A stretch of DNA of 64,000 bases, taken from positions 1,798,001 through 1,862,000 of the forward strand of contig JAGMUV010000001.1 in the NCBI GenBank assembly GCA_020744425.1. The letters run 5' to 3'. Both the position numbers and the translations under genes were made by a program. Every line of letters starts with the position of its first letter. Within the stretch, counting starts at the first letter, position 1. A model generated the notes under the pieces. That model had not been told where the DNA came from and did no database searches. It was given only the letters and a program-made list of their open reading frames with translations. Positions 12,864-23,209 of this stretch are shown piece by piece. The DNA is from Dactylonectria macrodidyma. Its lineage: Eukaryota; Ascomycota; Sordariomycetes; Hypocreales; Nectriaceae.

Positions 12864-14621
12864 ATGCCTCACACTCGGGAACGGGACGCCGACAGCGCAT
12901 CATCCAGCGGCCAATCAAAACGACCGCCTCTCAACCATCAGGAAAGCGACTCACACAGCGATACGAGTGGCCTGCAACACCAGCAACCGCATCACCGCCA
13001 GCATCACCGTCACCAGCGACACCACCCCGTCGGCCGTCTACATACCGCCCGCGCTCCAGCCGCAAAGACTGCCCCCAAGCAGCCCAAGCTCAGCCGTCGA
13101 CACACGTCGCCTCCCGACTCTGAAGCTCACAAAGAACGCACCACCCCGTCCACCGCCGGAGCCAGCGCCAGTTCGCATCGTCGCGCAAGCAGCGATCTCA
13201 AGCTATCCTCTCGCGAGTCCTCGTCAACCAACCTTACCAAGAGCCCTTCGCACACAAAGCTCAAGCGTAATCGCTCGCATGTCGAGGTCGCGAAGCGCTC
13301 TAAGTCCTCGGACAAATTAAAGCGCGCCGCGAGCACCACCATCGTCTACCAGGCTCGCGCTGCCAACAATAAGAACCAGGTTCACTTCGATCTGGGCACC
13401 GACGGCCAGGACGACGAATGGGTCGACGCCAGTGGGTCTAACTCGCCCTATCTGTCACGAAAAGGCTCCCTCAATAGCAGTGCTCATTCCTCGTTGCCTC
13501 AAGGCGCGAGCGCCGCTGGATCTCGTCCTGTAACACCTAGCGAGCGCGCCACTTCCAATCTCCACGACGAACTCGACGACCAACCAGACGAAGACGAGCC
13601 CAACAAACCGCAGCAACCCCAAATGTCCAGCCCTGAGCGGCAGCGGGCACATCACAAAGAATACCTGACCTCTCGCCTTCTTCAACGAACCCCATCCCAC
13701 GGCGCTCCTCCCCAGATGACTGCCGATCTCGCTCAAGTCGCCCCGCGACAATTTACTCCTGCTTCAGTCGACGACAGAGACTCGACGACGCTCTTGGGGA
13801 GCACCCAAGATGAGCTGACGTCACGGTTCGTCGAGGTGGCCGGTTCTGGATTAACTAGTGAGGGATCTTTCTACCGGCCTCCTCGTGGTGACTTTTCCCG
13901 ATATGACAACAGTCTCCGAAAACCACAGTCCATCAAGTCCGTCACCAGTCTTGCCGCCGGACGAGATGCTCTTGAGGCTGCCTTGACTTCTGATGAAGGA
14001 GACGACAGTGCATTGGCACCCAAGAATTCCCGACGAACAGCTGCCCCTCCAGCGCAAACTTCCCGGACGCAACAGAAACTAGACTTGCAGCGAGCCAGCT
14101 CTGTCATTGAGCCTGGTCAGGCTGTCAGCGGTGTCGGCGGAGTGGTCGGCGCCAACTCGGGAATGGGCGTAGGTAGACCCGGGTATGACGGAGGAAGCAG
14201 TCGCGATCCTAGAGTTAGCAAGCTTCTCGAACGAACCGGCCTGGAGTATCTTGTGGTACGGAAGTACCAAAACTCGGTTTCCCGGTCTCTCGACCGGCTA
14301 AGCCAACTACCTAGCATGGAAAAGTCGCAAAGGATTCCCCGCACAAACACGGCAGCGACCAACGGCAAGCGATCCGGAGATCTCACCATGCGTCACACGA
14401 GAAATGTCAGTATGCCCGACGCCCGACGACCTATTACTCCTCGACGCACCAACTCGACTCGCACCAACGGTGTTGCGTCGAGTTTTGATGGAGAAGACGA
14501 AACCCGCCTCAATGAGAGACTCAGTGGCTCGAGCTTAGTCGGCGGCTCGGAGGAGGATGGCACGGCAGCTGTGTTGAGGAATCTTTGGGACAAGTCTATG
14601 GAACTGAGCGCCAGCCATTAG
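12864..14621 (+). CDS. Low-complexity protein resembling TORC1 subunit Tco89
   Basis: A single uninterrupted frame of 585 residues starts at an ATG in a favourable context (AACCATGCC). The protein is mostly disordered: His/Gln-rich at the N-terminus, then Ser/Arg-rich. Two stretches look conserved: KLKRNRSHVEVAKRSKSSDK and QVHFDLGTDGQDDEWVDASG followed by SNSPYLSRKGS. This pattern (basic NRSHVE block, then VHFDLG...DEWVDASGS..SPYLSR) is what I recall from fungal proteins carrying the Tco89 domain, a TORC1 component linked to the vacuolar membrane. The C-terminal third contains a possible short helical region (LEYLVVRKYQNSVSRSLDRL). Many RxxS sites suggest phosphorylation. The assignment rests on remembered motif resemblance; a profile search would settle it. 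Confidence 0.65.
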   Translation: MPHTRERDADSASSSGQSKRPPLNHQESDSHSDTSGLQHQQPHHRQHHRHQRHHPVGRLHTARAPAAKTAPKQPKLSRRHTSPPDSEAHKERTTPSTAGASASSHRRASSDLKLSSRESSSTNLTKSPSHTKLKRNRSHVEVAKRSKSSDKLKRAASTTIVYQARAANNKNQVHFDLGTDGQDDEWVDASGSNSPYLSRKGSLNSSAHSSLPQGASAAGSRPVTPSERATSNLHDELDDQPDEDEPNKPQQPQMSSPERQRAHHKEYLTSRLLQRTPSHGAPPQMTADLAQVAPRQFTPASVDDRDSTTLLGSTQDELTSRFVEVAGSGLTSEGSFYRPPRGDFSRYDNSLRKPQSIKSVTSLAAGRDALEAALTSDEGDDSALAPKNSRRTAAPPAQTSRTQQKLDLQRASSVIEPGQAVSGVGGVVGANSGMGVGRPGYDGGSSRDPRVSKLLERTGLEYLVVRKYQNSVSRSLDRLSQLPSMEKSQRIPRTNTAATNGKRSGDLTMRHTRNVSMPDARRPITPRRTNSTRTNGVASSFDGEDETRLNERLSGSSLVGGSEEDGTAAVLRNLWDKSMELSASH

Positions 14622-15250
14622 TGGAAAGACGATACAGTTAGGCAAGGATAATGAGCCTGGCCGTCTCAGGACTAGCATGAAAACGTGTAGCAGGTGAGGA
14701 CCAGTGCAAATATGCACACCTGCACCTCCTTAGCTGCATCATGTTCAATGCCCCTGCATGACGACCATGGGGTCCTGCTTGCGATCACTGCGTCACGGTA
14801 GAGCATCCATATAGGCCAGCTAAGTCCATGATTAATTTCGAGTGGTGAAGGGATCCAAGGGTTGGCTTTGACCACGGCGTTCGGCACTGAGATGCATTAT
14901 ATATATATGTACTATACTTACACTTAGAGGGGACAAGAAGTCAGCTTAGTTTTTGCCACAGTGAGACATAATCACTGTTGCCATTGGGTTTGGGTTGGTT
15001 GTGGTTTATGAGACAAGGCGCTTTACGAACGAGTGTTGGATTTACATGATGAGTTGAATATGGGAATGTTGATCCAAAGTGTAGTCTCCCTCTAAAACGG
15101 CGTTCCGAGGTGCGGCTTCCTAACCACGTATTTCTGACTGTCCCATGCCTAGTATGCCACTATTAATATACACAGACATACTCAACCCAGGCGCCCAGCC
15201 AATGCCAAATCTACAAATATTGTTGCTTCGAAGCCTCTACTCTTTTTATT
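14622..15250. other. Convergent 3' flanks
   Basis: This is the 3' flank of the Tco89-like gene and of the UbiB-like gene, which end tail to tail here. A TATATATATG run lies near 14900. I see nothing else. Confidence 0.5.
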
Positions 15251-17382
15251 TTACACGTTAGGTGAAAGGAGATCGTATTTGACACATCGTTCGACCTGCG
15301 GACGGGAGTTAGAAAAAGTTGATAATAGCCTTGCAAGTAGAGACATGAACTCACATCGTCAATGCTGGCTTGCATGAACCGCCTCGCCTCGAGGCCCACC
15401 CACACTAATATCATGGAAAAGTCGCCGTGCTTGGCCATTTCAGTGCCGCTCTGGGCACTTAGCTGGCGCAGGATGGGCAAGGAGCTGCTGAGGAGGTCGA
15501 CGTCGGGGTTGAGGCTGCGACCGATGCCCTCCAACAGGAGGATGCTGATGACGACGTTGACAAAGTCGCCCTCGAGGCGGACGTGGTGGTGGCGGACCAT
15601 GCCGAGAACCTGCTGGAGGATGTCGCCGATTTTGATGCTGCCGAGAGCGAGGGTTCGGCTCTTGACGCTGAGCACCAGGTGCTGCATCTTCAGCGCGAAC
15701 ACCTCCTTGTCGAGGACTGCGTCGGGTTGACGACACCGCTCGCACATCAGGTGTCCGGCCTTGTAGCCGTCGAATTCGGCTACGGCCCGGAAGAGGTCCA
15801 AGAAATTGGCACGGTTCGTGGCATTCAGTTCGGTCACCAGGCCCGTATCGATAAAGATGAGCTGTGGGCGGAAGCCTTCGGCGTCAATCTTGGCCAGTTC
15901 GGCCTCCCACGCGACCGTATTCTTTCTGTGGCGGTAAGGGCGGAGGCGCTCTAGCACCTGCTCGGTCACATCGTCCTGGTCTTCGGGATGAGGCTTGGCT
16001 TGGGTTCCGCGCAACCGCAACTCTGGCTTGGCAGACTGGTAGAAGCGCACCATGATGTTGCCGGGGTGAAGGTCGGCGTGGATGAAGTTGTCGAGGAGTA
16101 ACATGCGAAGGAAAGCGTCGAGGCCTTCATCGGCAATGTCATGTTGAAACACCCCGCCTCCATTCTCCATAAAGTCCGCCAAGGGAATGCCTTGGGCAAA
16201 CTCCTCGATCAAGACATTTCTAGTGGTGAATTCAGCATATGGGTAAGGGAACCAGGCAGTGGAGCGACCCTTAAAGTTCTGACGGAAAGTAGACAGATTG
16301 GCGGCCTCGATTCGAAGGTCGAGCTGAAGTTTCATCATCTCGCCAAATTGCGTCACTTCGTCTGGAAGCGAAAGCCATTCAATGGTGGGGATAATGTTGA
16401 GGGCGGAGGCGAAGAAGCTCATGATCCGCAGATCTCTGCGAACTGTCCTCTCAACCCTTGGGTGCAAGACCTTGACAGCGACATAGGAGGAGGGCACTCG
16501 TTTCGGCGAGCTCTTGAGGACTGTTTCAACATTGTGTCTGACGTTTTGCACCAGTGGTCGGGACAACTTGTGGTCGTCAATATCGTCGGGTTTTTCCAAG
16601 CCAGGTTTTAGTTTGGCCTTGTAAACTTGAGCAATCGCTCCAACGCCCAATGGCGTCTCATCAAATTCCTCAAAGATGTCATCGAAACTGCGGCCACCAA
16701 AGGCGGCCTCCACGGTCTTCCGGGTGGCGTGCATAGAGTGGGCGGGGGCGTTGGAGTGCAGCTTGGACATGATCTCGCACATCTCGGTAGGGAAGATGTC
16801 GGTTCGCGATGCTGCCCACTGGCCGAGCTTGATAAAGGCCGGACCAGCCAGCTCCATGGCGTTTACCAGGAAGCCATACCACCAGAGAGTCCCGGTGCGC
16901 TCGTTGTCGCGGTGGCGGTGACGTTTCCCAAGCCAAATGGCCGGAACAGTGATGATGACGGGGACGAAAATGAAGACGAGCTGCAGAAAGCGAATACCGG
17001 TGCATATTGGCTCGACAATTAGAAGGTCCCAGGTGTATTTGACTTGCTGCACGATTCGGGAAAGTCCTCGAGACTCTTCATTGATCCCCTTTTCGATTTC
17101 GCCCCGCGACATCTCCAGCATGCGCTTCTCGGCCGTGTCATCCGGGGTGGTGTTTTCCTTTTGCGACAATTCCACAAACGCAGCTGTCCCCAGAGCAGCA
17201 GCGCCGCCTGAAGCGCGCAGCGTTATTGCCCTCCATCTAGTAGGCGATCGCAAAGGTTTGGCGCCATGACGAGTCTGAGAGGCGAAGCGGCGGACTAGAA
17301 AGCCGATATTGATGTGGGCATTGAGATGTGGTCGCGGGGCCTGACGAAGGCAGAAACGGCCTAGGAGAAAACCGGCTTTCAT
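15251..17382 (-). CDS. Mitochondrial ABC1/UbiB-family atypical kinase-like protein (ADCK2/Cqd1 type)
   Basis: Two exons on the minus strand (17382-15355, 15295-15251) with a 59-nt intron (donor GTGAGT, acceptor CCGCAG) give 690 residues ending in VKYDLLSPNV. The N-terminus is Arg-rich without acidic residues (MKAGFLLGRFCLRQ...), as expected for a mitochondrial presequence, and hydrophobic segments follow near residues 55-70 and 130-150. The UbiB hallmarks are present: the KxGQ motif (FIKLGQWAASR, near 180), the Ala-rich nucleotide loop (GVGAIAQVYKAK), the ion-pair lysine (VAVKVLHPRVE, near 300), the catalytic segment HADLHPGN (near 434) and a metal-binding FIDTGL (near 508) in place of DFG. 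Relatives act in coenzyme Q distribution or mitochondrial lipid homeostasis; the FPTEMCEIMSKLHSNAP context is closest to the ADCK2/Cqd1 branch. It shares a 523-bp promoter with the divergent heme lyase gene. Confidence 0.9.
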
Positions 17383-17905
17383 CTCGACAGGGCAAAGACG
17401 TGTACGTCGTTAATGATGGCTGAGGACGAGGTCGTCGACGTCGGCTTGTTCATGTTCGGGGAGACCTTGCGGCGAAGTCATACGGGGCTACAATGCCGAC
17501 TACCTTGCAGTTGAAGCGCATGTGCAAATGCAACTGAGCTACATATGATAACGTTAGCACATGCGAGCACATGGGTAGTGGGCGTGGTGGTGACGTCGTC
17601 GTTGCTGTAAAGCTCGCCCTGGGCCGGGAATAAGTCGGATAACGATAACGATCCAAGTCGATTTCAGTGACGGGATTCCCCGATCTTTAAATTTTTGGCC
17701 TTGGGGCGATAACGCAAGCGCAAGCCTCTTAGAAATTTCGCATCCTCCCATTTAGCCTTGCACTCATTCGTCCGTCGATCCCGCATCACCAGATTCTCTT
17801 CATCTCCAATTCTCTCGGTCGATCGATATACTTCGACTGCTTCCACCAGCTTCATCGCTTAATTGCTACCGTTTACCCTTTAACGTCCGCGCTTACATCG
17901 TCATC
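17383..17905. promoter_or_regulatory. Shared divergent promoter, UbiB-like gene and heme lyase gene
   Basis: The two genes are head to head with 523 bp between their start codons, so the 5' regions of both mitochondrial proteins must lie here. The plus strand becomes CT-rich over about 17755-17890, consistent with the leader of the heme lyase gene. No specific operator is recognisable. Confidence 0.6.
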
Positions 17906-18990
17906 ATGGGTTGGTTTTGGGCCGACGCCGCTCCTGCACCCGTCCATGTCCCCATGGGCCATCCTCATGTTCCTGCTACTGCCGGAATGGAACCTCCTGT
18001 CAGCGCACCCACTCGAACCGCCAGCAACTATTTCTGACCTGTCTCCAGTCCGCATGCCCGATGCACAAGAAGAGCCTCGATGCCCTCACTCCCGCGAACG
18101 ATGCCAAATGCCAGAAGCCTGCCAGCGCCCCTCCATCCGGAGGCTGCCCTGTTCCCCACGCCGCCCGTGGCACCGAGGAGCAACCCAAGTCTATCATGTC
18201 TCAGCTCAATCCTCTAAACTACATGTTCCCCGATCTCTCTCAAAAGCCTGCGCCAAACCAAACATACAAGCTCCCGACAGAGCGAGATGAGTCTACCATT
18301 CCCAAGGGCACGGGCGACGGGAACTGGGAGTATCCTTCACCCCAGCAGATGTACAATGCTCTCCTACGAAAGGGCCATACCGACACCGACATCACCGCCG
18401 TCGAGGGCATGGTTTCCGTACACAACTACCTCAACGAGGGTGCCTGGGTAGAGATTCTTGAATGGGAGAAGCGCTTTGGCCGTGGCCTGTATAGAGGATG
18501 GCAAGTCTGCAGGCGAGGCGAGGACCATGTGCCTGAGGAGCTGGATCGTCATTGGGACGGCACCGATGTCGCCCCTACATTGGAGCGATTCCAGGGCCGG
18601 CCGAAGGATATGACTCCCAAGGCCACCATGCTTCAGGTTCTGGGCTGGGTCTATCCCTCCAAGTTTGGGTGAGACGATCTTCAACCTTGGCCAACTACTC
18701 ATTTCACTAACTCGCCTTACAGCATCGACCCTCCTTTTGACCGACACGACTGGTATGTGACTAGGGAGCTCAATGGCGAGAAGAAGGAGATCCGATACGT
18801 CATCGATTACTACCAAGGAGATGACGAGCAGGATGGCGATCCCGTTTTCTACCTCGATGTCCGGCCAGCCATGACTCCCCAGGGTGCAGCAGAGAGAATC
18901 ATCCGGTGGGGCAGTGATGTGTGGTGGAAGGCCAGTGGCGGTGATAGGCGGGAGCAGGATCCCTCGCCATTATTCCGCGGCAGCTCCTGA
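17906..18990 (+). CDS. CYC3: Holocytochrome c synthase (cytochrome c heme lyase)
   Basis: Three exons (17906-17998, 18049-18668, 18723-18990) give 326 residues. The enzyme attaches heme covalently to the CxxCH motif of apocytochrome c in the mitochondrial intermembrane space. The start [12 protein letters not shown] is typical of the fungal family. Two Cys-Pro heme-regulatory motifs ([15 protein letters not shown]) precede the conserved core: [32 protein letters not shown], the heme-ligand His segment [41 protein letters not shown], and the C-terminal DVRPAMTP. Intron 1 is inferred: the initial frame meets TGA after 43 codons, while splicing a 50-nt intron (donor GTCAGC, branch CTGAC, acceptor CCAG) joins GMEPP to SACPMH in frame. 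The donor is weak, so that exact site is less certain than the rest. Intron 2 (54 nt, GTGAGA to TACAG) restores [13 protein letters not shown]. Confidence 0.93.
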
Positions 18991-19154
18991 ATTCTCGAGA
19001 CTGTTGGATACCATCTTGCACGGGTATAGCTTGCTTTCTCCTCTCTTTCCCCTTTGCGGTTGGACTGTAACTTTATAATCACGACTAAACGGCACTTGTA
19101 TGAGTTGGAGTTAAATATTGATTGTATTACAATATTATTTTTGAATGAGCACAT

Positions 19155-19780
19155 CTACTGAAGAGTGGTAGCCAAGGTATTAACCTGGTCAATCAAGGCC
19201 TGATCTTCTCCGGCAGCATTCTTGACGACCTTTTCCAGCTGGTGCTCGACGGTCAAGCCGGGCACGTCAGATACGACTCCCTGGGCCTGCTGGATACGTG
19301 CTATCTGGAACTGGAGGAAGAACTTGGGCACCTTAATGTCAAGGCTACCCGCGACCGAGCGGACTCCAGCCTCGGTGGCAAGGTATGTGTTCAACTCGTC
19401 CTGGAACTGCTGCAGGTCGTTATCGGCAAGCGGCGAAGTGGTGGCAAACTGGTCGAGGGAGAAGGCGAGGGGCGTCTGGCCGGACGTGGCGAAGTTGATG
19501 GACGAAAAGGTGACGCCGCCGGAGCTGACGTCTGGGACGCCATCGATGGTCGTCTGCGAGGTATCGCATGTGACGGTGTTGGCGAGAGATGTGGCAATAT
19601 TGGCAACTTCCTCTGGAAGGACCTCGGAACCGACGACGAAGCAAGCGTTCTGTCGTTTGAGCAATTGGGGTGCTAGAAAATGGTGAGTCTGCGGTGTCTC
19701 TTTCTTGTCTAAGCATATGAATGAAGCGACGAACCTGCAAGTGCGCTACCAATGAACGTGAGGAAAAGGGCTGACTTCAT
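19155..19780 (-). CDS. Small secreted protein
   Basis: Two minus-strand exons (19780-19735, 19672-19155) with a 62-nt intron give 187 residues. Exon 1 encodes a signal peptide (MKSALFLTFIGSALA), and the splice continues it as APQLLKRQNACFVVG. A dibasic KR at residues 21-22 could be a Kex2 site. The mature chain has only two cysteines (NAC, VTC), which could pair. It lacks membrane segments and a GPI signal, and has a helical, Gln-rich C-terminal half. Similar small secreted proteins of about 180 residues are common in filamentous ascomycetes without an assigned function. I considered the hydrophobic-surface-binding (HsbA) family but see no motif that proves it. The 3' end faces the heme lyase gene, 164 bp away. 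Confidence 0.8.
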
Positions 19781-20825
19781 CTTGAATAAGGTTGAATAGG
19801 TTGACAAGGTAAAATGTTTGAACGAATGTTTTAGAATTAAACACAAGAATATACTTCCTTTCCAGAAGGAGAACGAGAGAAACAAGAACGAACTGTTTAC
19901 AAGATGATGTACGGTAAATGTACTTCAGATGATTGATCGAGGGCAAGACGGCCTCTTATGTCGATCTCAACCCCCAGGAGATCACTCATAAACAACTCCT
20001 TACGCTTCGAGACAGCTTCAGAGGGGAAAAAAAAAGGCTATTCCCAAACGGTGAGACTAAGAAACCAGAACCGATCAGTTTGGTCTCTTGGCCCGATGAT
20101 ATCTGACAAATGCCGTCGCGCAACCACCGTGAGGAGTCCTGCTGTCACGGATGTCGTCCCAACCGTAATTGTGACGGGTTTCAATGCGTCGCAACGGCCA
20201 TCCCAGCCACCTCGGTAGAAGCCGAGGGATGGAGTCCCCACTCACGTCATCACCGCCTATTCCTGCATCTGATGCTCCCTCAAAAAAGGTTTGGCGATTA
20301 TTTGGGGGAAGTCTCATACGCATTGTGTAAGAGCACCATCCGTAAGGAGTCTGATTACCCGATTAGGCAATGGGTCCCAACACAAAGAGCACTGGGCCCT
20401 GGTGACACACGAGACGTCGGGTATGAGGATGACACGCAGTCCTTGCCGCATTCTGTCAAAGGCCAATGCTGTCCTTGTGTCACCATGGCAAATGCTTCCC
20501 CTCATTCCTCCAAGAGACCAGTATCACTTTTTTTTTTGGTCTTTGTCAACACCACAACATCAAACAACAGCAGGCACTGGGCGGTACCAGGTGTACCTTA
20601 CCCTTCCAGAGTTTCTAAGCCGGCCGGCCGGAACAACATAGCTCCCCTTGGTCCAATCAGCGCTTAGCCAAGCCAGAGCTATTGTACTTTTTTCTGAGGA
20701 ATCTTGATTGCAGGGGATCCAAATTCCAAAGCGCAGCGACATTCGCAATTTCTCGAAGCGAAGCCTCGTTTCGTTGACGGTGCGGATTGCTTCGCATATC
20801 TACCCACAACAGTGCATCCTCCGCG
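19781..20825. other. Divergent intergenic region
   Basis: This is the upstream region of both the secreted-protein gene (minus) and the Nop8-like gene (plus). It contains short A and T runs (near 20028 and 20530) but no ORF with family resemblance. Both promoters must lie here. Confidence 0.5.
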
Positions 20826-22496
20826 ATGCCTGCTGAATCCGCGTCGCTCACGATCTCTGCCTCGCCCAAGGCAGCTTCCGGCGAAGCCAGCGACTTCACT
20901 CGCCTGCACATCAGCCCTCTCGACCCTGAGCTGCTCAAGATCGTCTTGCCCGCGGCCGTCGCCCCCAAAGCTCGCAATATCTCGTACCACACCATCGAGA
21001 CCTTCCCCGAGAGGCGCTACGGCTACGTTGAGTTGCCCACCATGGACGCCGACAAACTCAAGAAGAAGCTGCACGGCTCCGTGCTGAAGGGCACCAAGCT
21101 GCGTGTCGAAAAGGCACGCCCAGAGAAGCGAGCCGACCCGACCGGCGAGGCGGACAAGGCATACGAGGAAGAGGAGGAGAAGAAGCAGAAGAGGAAGTCC
21201 AAGAAGTATGCCGACGCAGTCGAGTCGAGGAAGCGAAAGCGCGATCCAGACCTGATCCAGGGCGTCGCAATAACCGACCGCAAGATCAAGCGAGGCTGGA
21301 CCGAGCCTGCCGACCAACGAAGGAAAACGAGCAGAAAGGACAAGGACGAGCAAAAGGACGGCAAGAAGACGGAGAAGAAGAAGCGTCAAAAATCCAAGTA
21401 CACCGACCAGGACGAGTGTCTGCTCAAGACTACGCTGCCTCCCAATGCCGTCGCCAACGCCACCGGCGAGAACCTCCCGAAGAAGCGAAAGAAGAAGAGC
21501 AATGTGCGCGAGGTCACGGTGCACGAGTTTGAGAAGACTACCAAGTTCCCGAGCTTCTTGAAGGATTCGGTGCCGGAGCCACAGTCGAAAACTGCAACCG
21601 AGTTCGTCGAGGGCAAGGGGTGGGTTGACGAGGATGGCAACGTGGTGGAAACCATCAAGGCTAAGCCGGTCACCAAGCCTGCCCAGAAACACAAGAAGAC
21701 AAAGCCTGTCGTCAAAAAAGTGGTCGAGGAGGAGGTTGACGATGGCGATGATGATTCCACTAGCAGCAGTGGCACTAGCAGTAGTGGCAGTTCTTCCGAC
21801 GAGGAATCAGAGGAGGAATCAGGGGACGAGGAGGTGCAGACCAAAGCTACCAGAGAACAGTCTGTTTCTGACGACGATGAATCACCCGCCCACCCAGAAC
21901 ACTCAACCCTTAGCTCGACCATTAAAGCCGACAATGCACGACCCACGACGTCAAGCTCTTCGCAAAGCCTCACTATCAAGATACCCCCTCCCATCACCCC
22001 CTCTTCCAACAAAGTGCACCCTCTCGAGGCCCTCTACAAGCGTGCCAATCCCACAACAGACGCCGCTGAAAGTCCCAAGGAAGCTCAACCCTTCAGCTTC
22101 TTCGGCGCGGACGCTGACAACGAAGAAGGCGGCGCGGACCAACCCGGTCTGTCTGTTCCCATGACGCCCTTCAGCCGCCAGGACCTTGAGTGGCGTTCGA
22201 CCCGTAGCGCCGCCCCGACACCGGACACGGCCCACCCGTCGCGGATGCGCAACTTCTGGGCGGGCGACGACGATGAGGCGGATCTGGACGATGAAGTGAT
22301 GGATGATGCCGTCGACGAGGACCAACAGGTCGACGACGGAGCGGCCACTCCGGGGGCCGCAGGCTCGAGCGAGTTCCAATCATGGTTCTGGGACAACAGG
22401 CGTGACTTGAACCGGTCGTGGATGAATAGACGGAAGACGGCGTCCAAGGAGAAACGCCACCGAGACAACAAGGCGCGGGCCTCCAAGGCAGTATGA
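20826..22496 (+). CDS. Nucleolar RRM protein, Nop8-like
   Basis: A single-exon frame of 556 residues starts at the first in-frame ATG (GCGATGCCTGCT). Residues ~25-95 look like a degenerate RRM (LHISPLDPELLKIVLPAA, RRYGYVELPTMDADKLKK, GSVLKGTKLRVEKARPEKR). Lysine-rich nuclear-localisation sequence follows, then a conserved-looking segment (ATEFVEGKGWVDEDGNVVE), long Ser/Glu/Asp stretches of the SRP40/nucleolin kind, FSFFGADAD, and a C-terminal FWDNRRDLNRSWMNRRK with basic tail. An N-terminal RRM, acidic middle and C-terminal FW..R..LN..W..RR module match my recollection of fungal Nop8 relatives, which act in 60S ribosome biogenesis in the nucleolus. The nucleolar class is fairly safe; the specific orthology is inference. 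Confidence 0.7.
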   Translation: MPAESASLTISASPKAASGEASDFTRLHISPLDPELLKIVLPAAVAPKARNISYHTIETFPERRYGYVELPTMDADKLKKKLHGSVLKGTKLRVEKARPEKRADPTGEADKAYEEEEEKKQKRKSKKYADAVESRKRKRDPDLIQGVAITDRKIKRGWTEPADQRRKTSRKDKDEQKDGKKTEKKKRQKSKYTDQDECLLKTTLPPNAVANATGENLPKKRKKKSNVREVTVHEFEKTTKFPSFLKDSVPEPQSKTATEFVEGKGWVDEDGNVVETIKAKPVTKPAQKHKKTKPVVKKVVEEEVDDGDDDSTSSSGTSSSGSSSDEESEEESGDEEVQTKATREQSVSDDDESPAHPEHSTLSSTIKADNARPTTSSSSQSLTIKIPPPITPSSNKVHPLEALYKRANPTTDAAESPKEAQPFSFFGADADNEEGGADQPGLSVPMTPFSRQDLEWRSTRSAAPTPDTAHPSRMRNFWAGDDDEADLDDEVMDDAVDEDQQVDDGAATPGAAGSSEFQSWFWDNRRDLNRSWMNRRKTASKEKRHRDNKARASKAV

Positions 22497-22824
22497 CGAG
22501 ATGAGAGTCTAGCATCAGCGATAGATAGTGTAGGAGTATCTTCAATATCATGGCATCATATACCCCTTAATTAGGCTAGGCCTACATCGTCAACATGAAT
22601 ACCAGCTCCTACATACTAGACTCGCCTCCCCATGGGGCGGTATCTATACCACGACTTCAATTTGTTCACTGGTGACGTTGACGTGATTTTTAGCCTATCA
22701 TCTATCTGTGGCCACTCCATCACCTCAATTCAATCTTTTCCCATCTATCCCTTCTTCTCCCTTCGACACCATAACCCACCCTTTCTATTCCGCATCAGTT
22801 TCCCAGCCGACATCACAAAATCCA
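22497..22824. other. Short intergenic region upstream of tRNA-Ala
   Basis: This is the 3' flank of the Nop8-like gene and the 5' flank of the tRNA. It contains no ORF of interest. Confidence 0.5.
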
Positions 22825-22913
22825 GGGCGTGTGGTCTAGGGGTATGGCGTCCGCTTCGCATTGATCTAACAAGTAACTTGCGGAAGGTCCGGGGTTCAAT
22901 TCCCCGCTCGTCC
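22825..22913 (+). tRNA. tRNA-Ala(CGC) with an 18-nt intron
   Basis: The sequence folds as a cloverleaf. The acceptor stem pairs GGGCGTG with CTCGTCC and contains the G3-U70 wobble that marks alanine tRNAs. The anticodon stem pairs TCCGC with GCGGA around the loop TTCGCAT, giving anticodon CGC. The T arm is CCGGG-GTTCAAT-TCCCCG-like and the B-box is GGTTCAATTCC. An intron of about 18 nt (22861-22878) sits one base 3' of the anticodon, the canonical position in eukaryotic nuclear tRNAs. The mature length is about 71 nt before CCA addition. One U-U opposition in the acceptor stem is tolerated, as in other fungal tRNAs that begin GGGCGTGTGG. Confidence 0.93.
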
Positions 22914-23209
22914 AAATCTTTTGCCGGTTCTACCTACGTCGTGCTTGGTTGGGGCTCCTTCTTTTTGCTACCTGATGCCAGCGAGTCAGTGTGGCTTTTG
23001 TTTTGAGTACAAGCTTGGATACGGATTGGGGACATGTCGGGGAGTTGTTGGTGCAGGGTGCCTCAGACTTCTTCAACGCCCTAGCCTTGAAAAGTCTACT
23101 CACAAAACGATGAGGGGAGATGGCAGCCAGTAACTCTGATTTCTAGGAACTTTGAGGGTACTCTCTTCTCAGTCTAGGACCAGAAACGCCCATCGTTAGA
23201 GCCCATACT

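Noticed and set aside
19155..19780. Hydrophobic surface-binding (HsbA) identity for the small secreted protein
   Set aside because: Length and secretion fit, but I see no diagnostic motif, so only the general class is reported.
20787..20825. N-terminal extension of the Nop8-like protein by 13 codons
   Set aside because: The frame there opens with TTG; the first ATG is at 20826, in a reasonable context.
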